A stretch of 64,000 bases of DNA from JAVJPJ01 sp040217295. GTDB lineage: Bacteria; Pseudomonadota; Alphaproteobacteria; Rhodobacterales; Rhodobacteraceae. The notes beneath the pieces are model-generated. The model saw only the letters and a program-made list of their open reading frames with translations, ran no database searches and was not told the DNA's origin. A program made the position numbers and the translations under genes. The stretch is taken from NCBI GenBank assembly GCA_964460185.1, contig CAYWTM010000001.1, forward strand, positions 1 through 64,000. The letters are read 5' to 3'. Below, in pieces: positions 42,682 to 51,171 of this stretch. Numbering within the stretch: position 1 is the first letter of the stretch; each line of letters opens with the position of its first letter.

Positions 42682-44205
42682 ATGAGCAATCCGCTTTATG
42701 ATGCGTTATTCGCACCCCATGCCGGGCAGGACGCGCCGTTCCTGCATCTTCTGGATGGCAGCACGATCAGCTATGCCGCGTTTGTGGACCAGGCAGCGCA
42801 AAACGCCAATGCGCTGACGGCCCTTGGTGTGAAACCCGGCGACCGCGTGGCCGTCCATATTCAAAAATCCCCCCAGGCCCTGGCCCTTTACGCAGGCTGC
42901 ATCCAGGCCGGCGCTGTGTTCTTGCCGCTCAACACCGCCTACACCGCGACGGAGCTGGAATATTTCGTGGGCGACAGCGGTGCCGCGCTGTTCGTGTGCG
43001 ATCCCGGGGAAGCGGACGCGCTGGCCGATATTGCCGCGGCCAACGGGTGCATGTTGCACACATTGGCCGGCGACGGCACCGGCACGCTGACCGACCTCGT
43101 GGCCAAGCAATCCACCACCGCAGCGGTTGCCGCACGGGGCGACGATGACCTGGCCGCACTGCTTTATACCTCGGGCACCACCGGCCGGTCCAAGGGCGCC
43201 ATGCTGACCCAGAAGAACCTGCTCTCCAACGCGCAATCGCTGGTGGAAGGCTGGCGTTTCACCGCCGATGACGTCTTGTTGCACACCTTGCCGATCTTCC
43301 ACAGCCACGGCCTGTTCGTGGCGTGCAATGTCTCGCTTCTTGCTGGCGGCTCGATGATCTTCTTGCCGAAATTCGATGCCGACACGGCAATCGATCGCCT
43401 GCCCCAGGCGACCGCGATGATGGGTGTTCCGACCTTCTACACGCGCCTTTTGGATGATCCGCGTTTCACCCGCGATCTGACGGCTCATATGCGTGTCTTC
43501 ATCTCCGGCTCCGCGCCGCTGCTGGCCGAAACCCACGAGCGGTTCGAGCAGCGCACCGGCCACCGTATCCTGGAACGCTACGGCATGACGGAAACCAGCA
43601 TGAACACGTCCAACCCCTATGACGGCGACCGGCGCGCAGGGACCGTCGGCTTTCCCCTGCCCGGCGTCGAGGTCAAGGTCTGCGATCCAAAGACCGGCGC
43701 GGACCTTCCGCGCGGTGAAATCGGCGTGCTGGAAGTACGCGGGCCCAACGTGTTCAAGGGGTATTGGAAGATGCCCGAAAAGACCCGCGAAGAATTGCGC
43801 GAAGACGGATTCTTCATCACCGGCGACCTGTCGATGATCGACAAGGATGGATACGTGACCATCGTGGGGCGCGGCAAGGATCTGATCATTTCCGGCGGCT
43901 ACAACATCTACCCCAAGGAAATCGAGATGTTCCTCGATGATCAGCCCGGCGTTCTCGAAAGCGCCGTGATCGGCGCGCCGCATCCCGATTTCGGGGAAAG
44001 CGTCGTGGCCGTTCTGGTGCCAGAAGCAGGTGTCGACCTGAACCTTGCCGCGATCGAAGCCGCCATGCGCAACGATCTGGCCGGCTTCAAACGCCCGCGC
44101 CATGTTGCCGTGATGCAGGCCCTTCCGCGCAATACGATGGGCAAGGTCCAGAAAAAGGAACTGCGCGATCAATTCGCGGACGTGTTCCGCGCAGCCGCCG
44201 GATGA
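42682..44205 (+). CDS. matB: malonyl-CoA synthetase
   Basis: 507 residues of the ANL adenylating family. P-loop YTSGTTGRSKGAMLTQKN, LPIFHSHGLFVACN, the YGMTETSMNTSNPYDGDRRAGTVG block, TGDLSMIDKDGYVTIVGR hinge and the catalytic Lys in PRNTMGKVQKKEL. The TETSMNTSNPYDG segment and the overall wording match MatB, which joins malonate or methylmalonate to CoA with ATP. Follows the GntR gene by 45 bases. No malonyl-CoA decarboxylase (matA) is in the window. Confidence 0.9.
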   Translation: MSNPLYDALFAPHAGQDAPFLHLLDGSTISYAAFVDQAAQNANALTALGVKPGDRVAVHIQKSPQALALYAGCIQAGAVFLPLNTAYTATELEYFVGDSGAALFVCDPGEADALADIAAANGCMLHTLAGDGTGTLTDLVAKQSTTAAVAARGDDDLAALLYTSGTTGRSKGAMLTQKNLLSNAQSLVEGWRFTADDVLLHTLPIFHSHGLFVACNVSLLAGGSMIFLPKFDADTAIDRLPQATAMMGVPTFYTRLLDDPRFTRDLTAHMRVFISGSAPLLAETHERFEQRTGHRILERYGMTETSMNTSNPYDGDRRAGTVGFPLPGVEVKVCDPKTGADLPRGEIGVLEVRGPNVFKGYWKMPEKTREELREDGFFITGDLSMIDKDGYVTIVGRGKDLIISGGYNIYPKEIEMFLDDQPGVLESAVIGAPHPDFGESVVAVLVPEAGVDLNLAAIEAAMRNDLAGFKRPRHVAVMQALPRNTMGKVQKKELRDQFADVFRAAAG

Positions 44206-44473
44206 CCGCCACGCCCGCCCCCGCGATCCTTTCTTCCGGGTACGGAAGGTCGTCCAGCGGCCGTCGCGTGCCGGACACGGACAAGCGGCAGCAGCCCCGC
44301 GCGAATATTGGGTTTACGTCCGGGACTGGGCACGGCATTGTCCGAGGCCGCGACCGGACACTGACCAGACAGACCGATATCGGGCGGACCGGGTAGACCT
44401 GACAACACAGAATGTTCACCTATTTCCGCCAGTTAGCGTTATAAAGGGTGAAACAGGTAGGCGAGGCGACGCA

Positions 44474-45076
44474 ATGCGCATCCTTTTGGCGGACGACCAT
44501 GATCTGGTGCGGGAAACCATAGCGATGTTTCTCAAGTCTGCCGGCATAGGCGAGGTCGTTACGGTCGAAAGCGTGGACGAGGCCGTGGAGGCCGCGCGCA
44601 TGTCGGGCAGTTTCGATCTTGTCTTGCTGGACTACCAGATGCCCGGCATGGACGGACTGGCGGGGCTCGCCCGGATGAAAGACGCCAATGATGGCCGACC
44701 GGTCGCCATTCTTTCAGGCACCGCAAGCCCGACCATCGCGAACGAGGCCATCAACGCGGGCGCAGCCGGCTTCGTGCCCAAGACAATGGGCGCGAAATCC
44801 ATCGTCAGCGCGATCAACCTCATGTCCGGCGGAGAGATATTCGTCCCCTTCGACTTCATGCAGCAGTCCGAAGCCAGAACAGTCGCCAACCTTACCGAGA
44901 GGGAAACCGAAGTGCTGCGCGGCCTTGCCGAAGGCAGATCCAACAAGGAAATCGCGCGCGACCTCGAGCTTCAGGAAGTGACCATCAAGCTTCACGTCAA
45001 GACGTTGTGCCGCAAGCTTGGTGCCCGCAACCGCACGCAAGCCGCCATGATCGCCAAGGACCGCACGTTGATCTGA
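44474..45076 (+). CDS. LuxR-type response regulator
   Basis: 200 residues. Receiver domain with acidic pair DD at 7-8, phospho-acceptor Asp53 in LVLLDYQMPGMDG, Thr/Ser in ILSGTAS and Lys103 in GFVPKT; then a LuxR/FixJ HTH with LTERETEVLRGLAEGRSNKEIARDL and VTIKLHVKTLCRKLGARNRTQAA. No histidine kinase is adjacent, so it is an orphan regulator. Start ATG 44474 has GAGGCGACGCA upstream. Confidence 0.93.
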   Translation: MRILLADDHDLVRETIAMFLKSAGIGEVVTVESVDEAVEAARMSGSFDLVLLDYQMPGMDGLAGLARMKDANDGRPVAILSGTASPTIANEAINAGAAGFVPKTMGAKSIVSAINLMSGGEIFVPFDFMQQSEARTVANLTERETEVLRGLAEGRSNKEIARDLELQEVTIKLHVKTLCRKLGARNRTQAAMIAKDRTLI

Positions 45077-45399
45077 GCGCCGATGGGGTTTGCCACCATC
45101 CCCGACCCGTCAAGCACCCGTACAGAACCGGCGGGCCTTGCGTATCCTGTGCCGCTGCCGGTGGCCTGGTGATCGTGCGGCCTGTCCGTTTTTCGGTTTG
45201 GTTGCAGGCGCTTGCCGCTCGTCGCTGCGGCGGCGACCGCGGCACGGCCCACCGGTATACGATCGGATAGCGGCCTGCCCATCTGCTCTTGCAAGATAGC
45301 CTCCTTGACGCAGGAAACCCCATGTTTTCATGAGTATGGAAGTCGGAGTTAGCGTTCCGCGCGCACTCGATTACAGCGCGTAGTATCAAGGATTCCGTC
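45077..45399. other. intergenic region with no supported gene
   Basis: 323 bases between the response regulator and the GT4 gene. It is GC-rich up to about 45260 and then less so; no open frame with a credible start and no strong hairpin plus U-tract were seen. It contains one isolated GTATAC (45254-45259), without the second half found in the operators near 58-63 kb. Confidence 0.5.
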
Positions 45400-46611
45400 A
45401 TGACCAAATCAAAGCGCATTGCCCTTGTCTCGGCCTTTCCGCCCGGCAAGCAGAGCCTGAATGAATACGGCCTGCATTTGGCCAAGGGGCTGGCGACACG
45501 CCCGGATGTGGCCGAAGTCATCGTCATCGCCGACCGTTTGAGCGGCAACCTGGCAGAGCTTGATCTTGGTCCCAGGATACGAGTCGAACGCGTCTGGACA
45601 ACCAACAGCGCGACTGCGGGCTTTTCAATTCTGCGCGCCTTGCGGCGTGCCGCCCCCGACGGCGCGATCTGGAACCTCAAGACCGAAAGCTTCGGGAATC
45701 GCAAATTGGCGTCAGCCTTCGGGATGCTCGCACCTGCAATCGCCCGCGCCATGGGCATTCCCAGCGGCATCATCGCACATGACATCATCGCCGGGATCAA
45801 TCCGGTCGCCTCGCAGCTCGGCGGCCAGCGCCTGCGCAGCGCACTGGCGCGCATACGCGGTGAGGTCGTCACCCGCGCGATGCTGGGCGCCAGCTACATG
45901 ACCGTGATGGCGCGCGGATACCGGGACCACCTGAATGCGCGGTATCGCGGTGCAGATGTTCATCTGATCCCCCACGGCACCTTCGACACCACCGCATGTC
46001 GCATCATACCGCTGGACCAACGCCCGATGCGCATCGTCACGATGGGTAAATTCGGCACCCACAGGCGCCTCGAAACGCTTCTGGAGGCCTTTGACCAATT
46101 GCGCCAGGATCCCCGGCTTTCCAATCTTGAGCTGGTGATTGGCGGCACGGACCACCCCAGCGCACCGGGCTATCTGGCCAGTCTGGCCGACGCGCGCAAA
46201 CGCGACGCGGGCGTGGTGTTTGCCGGCTACGTGGCCGAAGATGACATTCCCGCCTTTTTCGGTGAGGCCCGACTGAGCGCGTTCGACCATGCAGCCAACG
46301 CCGGGATACCTGGCGCGCTCCAGCGGACGGCCAGCTACGGCACTGTCCCGGTGTTCCCGAGGATCGGGGATTTCGTGGATATCTGCCGTGACGAAGGCTT
46401 TGCCGGGTGCCACTATTTGCCGGGTGATGCGCATGACATGGCCCAGGCGATGTTCGAAATGCTCGACAATCCGGACGCCGCGCAAGCGATCGCCGACAGC
46501 AATCACGCGGCATCGCTGGGCATGCCGTTTTCGGATGTGATCGCCTTTCACCTCGACAAGCTGGCGCTGCCGGACCGGCGCCCACGGCACGCAGCCCCAG
46601 CCACGGCATGA
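45400..46611 (+). CDS. GT4-type glycosyltransferase
   Basis: 403 residues of a GT-B glycosyltransferase. N-terminal half starts IALVSAFPPGKQSLNEYGLHLAKGL, a typical acceptor-side Gly-rich loop; the C-terminal half has MRIVTMGKFGTHRRLETLLEAFDQL, LVIGGTDHP and the donor-site region around FDHAANAGIPGALQRTASYGTVPV. It uses a nucleotide-sugar to extend a glycan in the cytoplasm. AAGGATTCCGTC precedes the ATG. Convergent with a P-loop protein; acceptor unknown, surface polysaccharide likely. Confidence 0.85.
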   Translation: MTKSKRIALVSAFPPGKQSLNEYGLHLAKGLATRPDVAEVIVIADRLSGNLAELDLGPRIRVERVWTTNSATAGFSILRALRRAAPDGAIWNLKTESFGNRKLASAFGMLAPAIARAMGIPSGIIAHDIIAGINPVASQLGGQRLRSALARIRGEVVTRAMLGASYMTVMARGYRDHLNARYRGADVHLIPHGTFDTTACRIIPLDQRPMRIVTMGKFGTHRRLETLLEAFDQLRQDPRLSNLELVIGGTDHPSAPGYLASLADARKRDAGVVFAGYVAEDDIPAFFGEARLSAFDHAANAGIPGALQRTASYGTVPVFPRIGDFVDICRDEGFAGCHYLPGDAHDMAQAMFEMLDNPDAAQAIADSNHAASLGMPFSDVIAFHLDKLALPDRRPRHAAPATA

Positions 46612-46779
46612 CCCGAAGAGACGGCGTGGTCTTGCGGCATCACCATCTGCGACCTTGACGGCATCCGGGCCGGCCGATCCCTGGGCAACCCGCCGACAGC
46701 GCGTTTGACCATGCCATGAGGGACCGGGCCAAGGCCGGGAACCGTCCGAGGCTCGATGGCTGTGGGATGGGTGAACCGG

Positions 46780-47457
46780 TCAGGCAGGCCCGTCGCCCGG
46801 CGTGCGGAACCCGTCGACAAACTTGCGCAGCGCGTCGGCCTTTTCGCTCTGGCTGATCTCCGTTTCCAGCATCAGGATCGGGCATCCCATCTCTTGCAGG
46901 AACCCAGCCAGCTTTTGCCTCCACCTCAACGACTTGGTCACGGCCTGAATGATGTCATCATCGGTCATCTTGGCATAGCTGACCTTTTCCTGGTCCGATT
47001 TCATTTGCCGGTCCCTGACGCGCGCCAGGATCGTTTCCGGGCGTCCGACGAGATTTACAAAGGCCCGGTTCTGCAACAATTCCCGGGGGGAAAACGTGGC
47101 GCTCGTGACCTCAAGCTTGCGCACCTCAGATCCGACATTCTGAATCAGTCCTTCGTCCAGAATCGAGGGACGCGGCAGCGCTTCCAGACAGAATTGGTCG
47201 ATCGTCAGGATATCAGCCGCGTGCTGTATCAGCCGCGACTTTTGATAGACCGAGACCCTTGGCCTGGCCAGGATCGTAGCGATCTTGGCTTCGAACAGAT
47301 GGGCGTGGACATCGCTGTCCAACTCTTGACGTTTCCTGTCGGCCGCCGGCAGTGGCCAGGTGATCCAATGGTCCGCTTCACCCTCAAGGAAGGCCTTCAC
47401 CAGCGTCGTCTTTCCAACGCCGCTTGGTCCCATGACCTCGATAATTCTGTTCACCAT
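46780..47457 (-). CDS. P-loop nucleotide-binding (kinase-like) protein
   Basis: 225 residues. Walker A is VMGPSGVGKTTLVKAF (GPSGVGKTT at residues 10-18). A late NLVGRPETILARVRDR segment looks like the LID region of small-molecule kinases of the P-loop superfamily; between them lies LDEGLIQN, a probable acidic Walker-B-like site. Such proteins occur in bacterial surface glycan loci, where their role is not defined. Transcribed towards the GT4 gene. Confidence 0.75.
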   Translation of the reverse strand: MVNRIIEVMGPSGVGKTTLVKAFLEGEADHWITWPLPAADRKRQELDSDVHAHLFEAKIATILARPRVSVYQKSRLIQHAADILTIDQFCLEALPRPSILDEGLIQNVGSEVRKLEVTSATFSPRELLQNRAFVNLVGRPETILARVRDRQMKSDQEKVSYAKMTDDDIIQAVTKSLRWRQKLAGFLQEMGCPILMLETEISQSEKADALRKFVDGFRTPGDGPA

Positions 47458-47673
47458 GCAAGGGTCTTTTCTTCATTCAAATTGGGGCCGGGGTGTCGCT
47501 GAACGGCACCCATTCCGTGCCACAGCGATATCACGCGTCCGTCAATCGGCCAAGTATGGCGGGCCGCCACCGGACGCGACGCGGCCCATGGTCTTGCCCC
47601 GGCAAGGGCACACGCTAAGATGGTCCCAGCGCGCAGGGGGGGAGATTTGCCGCATGACCATGACGAGAAGCCG

Positions 47674-47772
47674 ATGAAGCGCGGCAGACGCAGGCGGACC
47701 ATCGTATTCTGGGTCCTGATGGCCATCGTCGTGATCGCCTATGCCGCACGCGGCCTGCGCGAACTGCCGTGA
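47674..47772 (+). CDS. possible 32-aa membrane peptide
   Basis: ATG at 47674 gives 32 codons: a strongly basic start (MKRGRRRRTI) followed by a single hydrophobic stretch (VFWVLMAIVVIAYAARGL) and a stop at 47770-47772. GAGAAG lies 6 bases before the ATG. The arrangement (basic head, one transmembrane helix) is that of a small inner-membrane protein. No family recognised. It sits upstream of the Mrp operon. Confidence 0.42.
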   Translation: MKRGRRRRTIVFWVLMAIVVIAYAARGLRELP

Positions 47773-47948
47773 GCATGCGGCCGACATCCGCGCCAATTCC
47801 GCATCGGATTGGCCAGCGCCGGCCGCACAGCACGGCATTTTCCGACACCGACGATCAAAACGGTCTTACGCATGCGTCAAAGCTATGTTTTACACCATGC
47901 AAGCCCACGGCGTTCCCGTGGCCAGACATGATTTTTTAAGGTCGGATA

Positions 47949-50810
47949 ATGCGCGACGGCGGCAATCTTCTCTTTATCATTGCGCTGCTTCCGTTCATCG
48001 GAGCGCTCTTTCCGGGTCTGATGATCAGGGCCGGACGCAACGCGTGCGCGGCGTTCACCGCCGCGCCCACGGCGCTGGCCCTTGTCATGCTGCTCACACT
48101 GGCACCGGCCGTTCTGCGCGGCGAGGTGATCCAGGCCGAACTTGACTGGTTGCCGCAACTGGGATTGTCGGCGTCGTTCTTCCTCGACGGGTTGGGGCTT
48201 TTGTTCGCTTGCATGATCCTGGGCGTGGGTCTGCTGATCACGCTCTATGCGCGCTTCTACCTGTCGGGCGACGACCCGATGGGGCAGTTCTATACGTATC
48301 TGTTGCTGTTCCAGGGCGCGATGCTGGGCATCGTGATTTCCGACAACATATTGCTTTTACTGATCTTCTGGGAGCTGACGAGCCTGTCGTCCTTCCTGCT
48401 GATCGGCTATTGGAAACACCTGCCCGAGGGCAGGCAGGGCGCGCGGATGGCGCTGGCCGTGACCGGCGCGGGCGGGCTGGCCATGATCGCTGGGATGCTG
48501 ATCTTGGGCAATATCGCGGGCAGCTACAACCTGACCGACATCTTGCAGGCGGGCGACGCGATCCGGGCGTCGGAATGGTACCTGCCGGCCCTGATCCTGA
48601 TCTTGCTGGGCGCGTTCACCAAATCGGCGCAGTTCCCGTTCCACTTCTGGCTGCCCCACGCCATGGCCGCACCGACACCTGTTTCGGCCTACCTGCATTC
48701 GGCCACCATGGTGAAAGCGGGTATTTTCCTGATGGCGCGCATGTGGCCGGTGCTGGCGGGCACGGATGCGTGGTTCTACATCGTCACGACGACCGGCCTG
48801 ATCACCATGGTGCTTGGCGCGCTGATCGCGCTGTTCAAGGATGACCTCAAGGCGCTGCTGGCATTTTCGACGGTCAGCCATCTTGGCCTGCTGACCATGC
48901 TGCTGGGCTTTGGCACACAAGCCGCGGCGGTGGCGGCGGTGTTTCACATCATCAACCACCTGACGTTCAAGGCCGCGCTCTTCATGACCGCGGGGATCGT
49001 GGATCATGAAACCCATACCCGCGACATCAAGCGGCTGGGCGGCCTCAGGCACCTGATGCCGATCACCTTCGCGATCGGCACGGTCGCGGCACTGTCCATG
49101 GCCGGCATCCCGTTGCTGAACGGGTTCCTGTCCAAGGAAATGATGCTGGAAGAAGCCTCGCATACATATTGGTTCGGCAGTGCCTATGCCGTGCCGGTCA
49201 TGGCGACAATCGGGGCGCTGCTGTCGGTGGCCTATTCCTTCCGCTTCGTGGGGCATGTGTTCCTGGGGCCGGTGCGCGACGACTACCCGCATACCCCCCA
49301 TGACCCGCCTTTCGGAATGTGGGCCGCACCCGCGCTGCTGGTGGGTCTGGTCGTGGTCATCGGCGTTGCACCCTTCCTTGCCGAAGGGATCGTGACCGCG
49401 GCCGCAAGCGCCGTGACCGGAGCCGATCTGCACCCGCATCTCAAGATCTGGCACGGGGTCACGCCCGCCCTTTGGATGTCGGTCATCGCCGTCGGCGGTG
49501 GTGCCATGCTGCTGTTGGTGCACCGTCCGCTCGACCGGGCCTGGATCGCTGCCCCACGCCCCGAGGCCAAGGCGATCTTTGACCGGCTGATGGGGGCCCT
49601 GGTCGCGGCAACGCGCGGCATGACCGAGTTTGCCCATAACGGTGCGATCAGCCGCTACCTTGCGATCTTTACCGTCACCGCCGTAGCGCTTGGGTGGATC
49701 GCTCATTCCGGCAGCGGGCTGTCGGCCCCCACGCGCGAATTGCTGCCGGTCCCGCCCGTGATTGCGGTTGGCTGGCTGATGCTGGTCGTGGCCACCGCGT
49801 CCGTGGTGATCATGCACCGGCATCGGTTCCAGGCGCTGGTGCTGATCGGGATCATAGGATTGTCGATCTCGGCAGGTTTCGTCTACCTGTCGGCCCCGGA
49901 TCTGGCGCTGACCCAGATCTCGGTCGAGACGGTGACGATCATGTTGCTGCTTCTGGCGCTGCATTTCTTGCCAAAGATGACGCCCAAGGAAAGCCCCATG
50001 GCGCTCAGGATCCGCGATGGTCTGATCGCGCTGACCGCAGGCGGAGGGGTGGGAGCGCTGTCTTATGCCTTCTTGATGCGCGATATCGACACGATATCGG
50101 ACTACCACATCGCCAACAGTTACGAGGGCGGCGGCGGCACAAACGTGGTCAACGTGATCCTGGTGGATTTCCGCGGCTACGATACCTATGGCGAGATCAT
50201 CGTTCTGGGCATCGCCGGTCTGGTGATCTACGCGCTGATGCATGCACTGCTGGATGGGCCAGCGGCGCGGCGTCTGCGCAACACCGACTATACGCAGGAC
50301 CGTTCGCGCGACCGGCATCCGCTGATGATGGTGGTGGTCACACGTGTCTTGATGCCGATCGCGGTGATGGTGGGCATCTATATCTTCTTGCGTGGCCATA
50401 ACGAGCCCGGTGGCGGGTTCGTCGCGGGGCTGGTCATCGCCATCGCCCTGTTGATGCAATACATGGCCTCGGGCTTTGCGTGGACGCAGGAACGCAAGAA
50501 GGTGGAATACCACACGATGATCGGCCTTGGCGTGGTGATCGCGGGGCTGACGGGGGTGGGTTCGTGGCTGTCTGGCACGCCGTTCCTGACCAGCGCCTAC
50601 ACCTATGTTCACCTGCCGCCCATCGAGGAGTTCGAACTGGCCACCGCGATGCTGTTCGACCTGGGCGTGTTCCTGACCGTTCTGGGTGCCGTGATGCTGA
50701 TGCTCTACAGCCTCAGCCGAATCGCGCGCTACGCCGGTCAGACGGTAAACGAGGGCCCCATGGACTATGACCCCGGCGACCAGAACGCCGACAAGAAGAC
50801 GGAGGCCTGA
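47949..50810 (+). CDS. mrpA: Mrp/Pha Na+(K+)/H+ antiporter subunit A, fused A and B
   Basis: 953 residues. The first part is the complex-I-like (NuoL/ND5) channel: GQFYTYLLLFQGAMLGIVISDN, FWELTSLSSFLLIGYW, FPFHFWLPHAMAAPTPVSAYLHSATMVKAG and SHLGLLTMLLGFG with the conserved Glu, Lys and His. An MrpA C-terminal domain with LSISAGFVYLSAPDLALTQISVETVTI follows. From about residue 790 an MrpB domain is attached (VVVTRVLMPIAVMVGIYIFLRGHNEPGGGF). Antiports Na+ or K+ for protons; supports pH and salt tolerance. First gene of the mrpACDEFG operon. Confidence 0.95.
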   Translation: MRDGGNLLFIIALLPFIGALFPGLMIRAGRNACAAFTAAPTALALVMLLTLAPAVLRGEVIQAELDWLPQLGLSASFFLDGLGLLFACMILGVGLLITLYARFYLSGDDPMGQFYTYLLLFQGAMLGIVISDNILLLLIFWELTSLSSFLLIGYWKHLPEGRQGARMALAVTGAGGLAMIAGMLILGNIAGSYNLTDILQAGDAIRASEWYLPALILILLGAFTKSAQFPFHFWLPHAMAAPTPVSAYLHSATMVKAGIFLMARMWPVLAGTDAWFYIVTTTGLITMVLGALIALFKDDLKALLAFSTVSHLGLLTMLLGFGTQAAAVAAVFHIINHLTFKAALFMTAGIVDHETHTRDIKRLGGLRHLMPITFAIGTVAALSMAGIPLLNGFLSKEMMLEEASHTYWFGSAYAVPVMATIGALLSVAYSFRFVGHVFLGPVRDDYPHTPHDPPFGMWAAPALLVGLVVVIGVAPFLAEGIVTAAASAVTGADLHPHLKIWHGVTPALWMSVIAVGGGAMLLLVHRPLDRAWIAAPRPEAKAIFDRLMGALVAATRGMTEFAHNGAISRYLAIFTVTAVALGWIAHSGSGLSAPTRELLPVPPVIAVGWLMLVVATASVVIMHRHRFQALVLIGIIGLSISAGFVYLSAPDLALTQISVETVTIMLLLLALHFLPKMTPKESPMALRIRDGLIALTAGGGVGALSYAFLMRDIDTISDYHIANSYEGGGGTNVVNVILVDFRGYDTYGEIIVLGIAGLVIYALMHALLDGPAARRLRNTDYTQDRSRDRHPLMMVVVTRVLMPIAVMVGIYIFLRGHNEPGGGFVAGLVIAIALLMQYMASGFAWTQERKKVEYHTMIGLGVVIAGLTGVGSWLSGTPFLTSAYTYVHLPPIEEFELATAMLFDLGVFLTVLGAVMLMLYSLSRIARYAGQTVNEGPMDYDPGDQNADKKTEA

Positions 50811-50811
50811 G

Positions 50812-51171
50812 ATGGAACTCATCGTCGCAAGCACGGTCGGTGTTCTGACTGCAGGCGGGGTCTACCTGTTGCTGCGCTTGAGGACCTTTGCGGTCATACT
50901 CGGCCTCGCGCTGCTGTCGTATGCCGTGAACGTCTTTCTGTTCGCCAGCGGGCGGCTGGCCATCGACCAGTCGCCGATCCTGTCGCGCTATGGCGACGCG
51001 ACATATACCGACCCCCTGCCCCAGGCGCTGGTGCTGACGGCGATCGTGATCTCGTTCGGGATGACGGCGGTTCTGGTGATGATCGGCCTGGGCGCCTTTC
51101 TGGAAGCGGGCCACGACCGGATCGACATGGATGATGACGACACTGCGCAGGCCAAGGGGGAGGACGCCTGA
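50812..51171 (+). CDS. mrpC: Mrp antiporter subunit C (NuoK-like)
   Basis: 119 residues from ATG 50812, just after mrpA (GGAGG lies in the end of mrpA). Three membrane helices and the NuoK-like motifs VLTAIVISFGMTAVLVMIGLG and LGLALLSYAVNVFLFASGR. The hydrophilic tail is very acidic. TGATG overlap couples it to mrpD. Part of the multi-subunit antiporter. Confidence 0.93.
   Translation: MELIVASTVGVLTAGGVYLLLRLRTFAVILGLALLSYAVNVFLFASGRLAIDQSPILSRYGDATYTDPLPQALVLTAIVISFGMTAVLVMIGLGAFLEAGHDRIDMDDDDTAQAKGEDA

Noticed and set aside
45254..45259. Isolated GTATAC upstream of the GT4 gene as a further GntR operator
   Set aside because: The second half four bases on is GGATAG, which does not match; counted as a chance hexamer.
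48357..50834. 825-codon minus-strand frame opposite mrpA
   Set aside because: Low-complexity His/Gln/Arg/Asp composition typical of the complement of a hydrophobic gene; mrpA is unmistakable on the plus strand.
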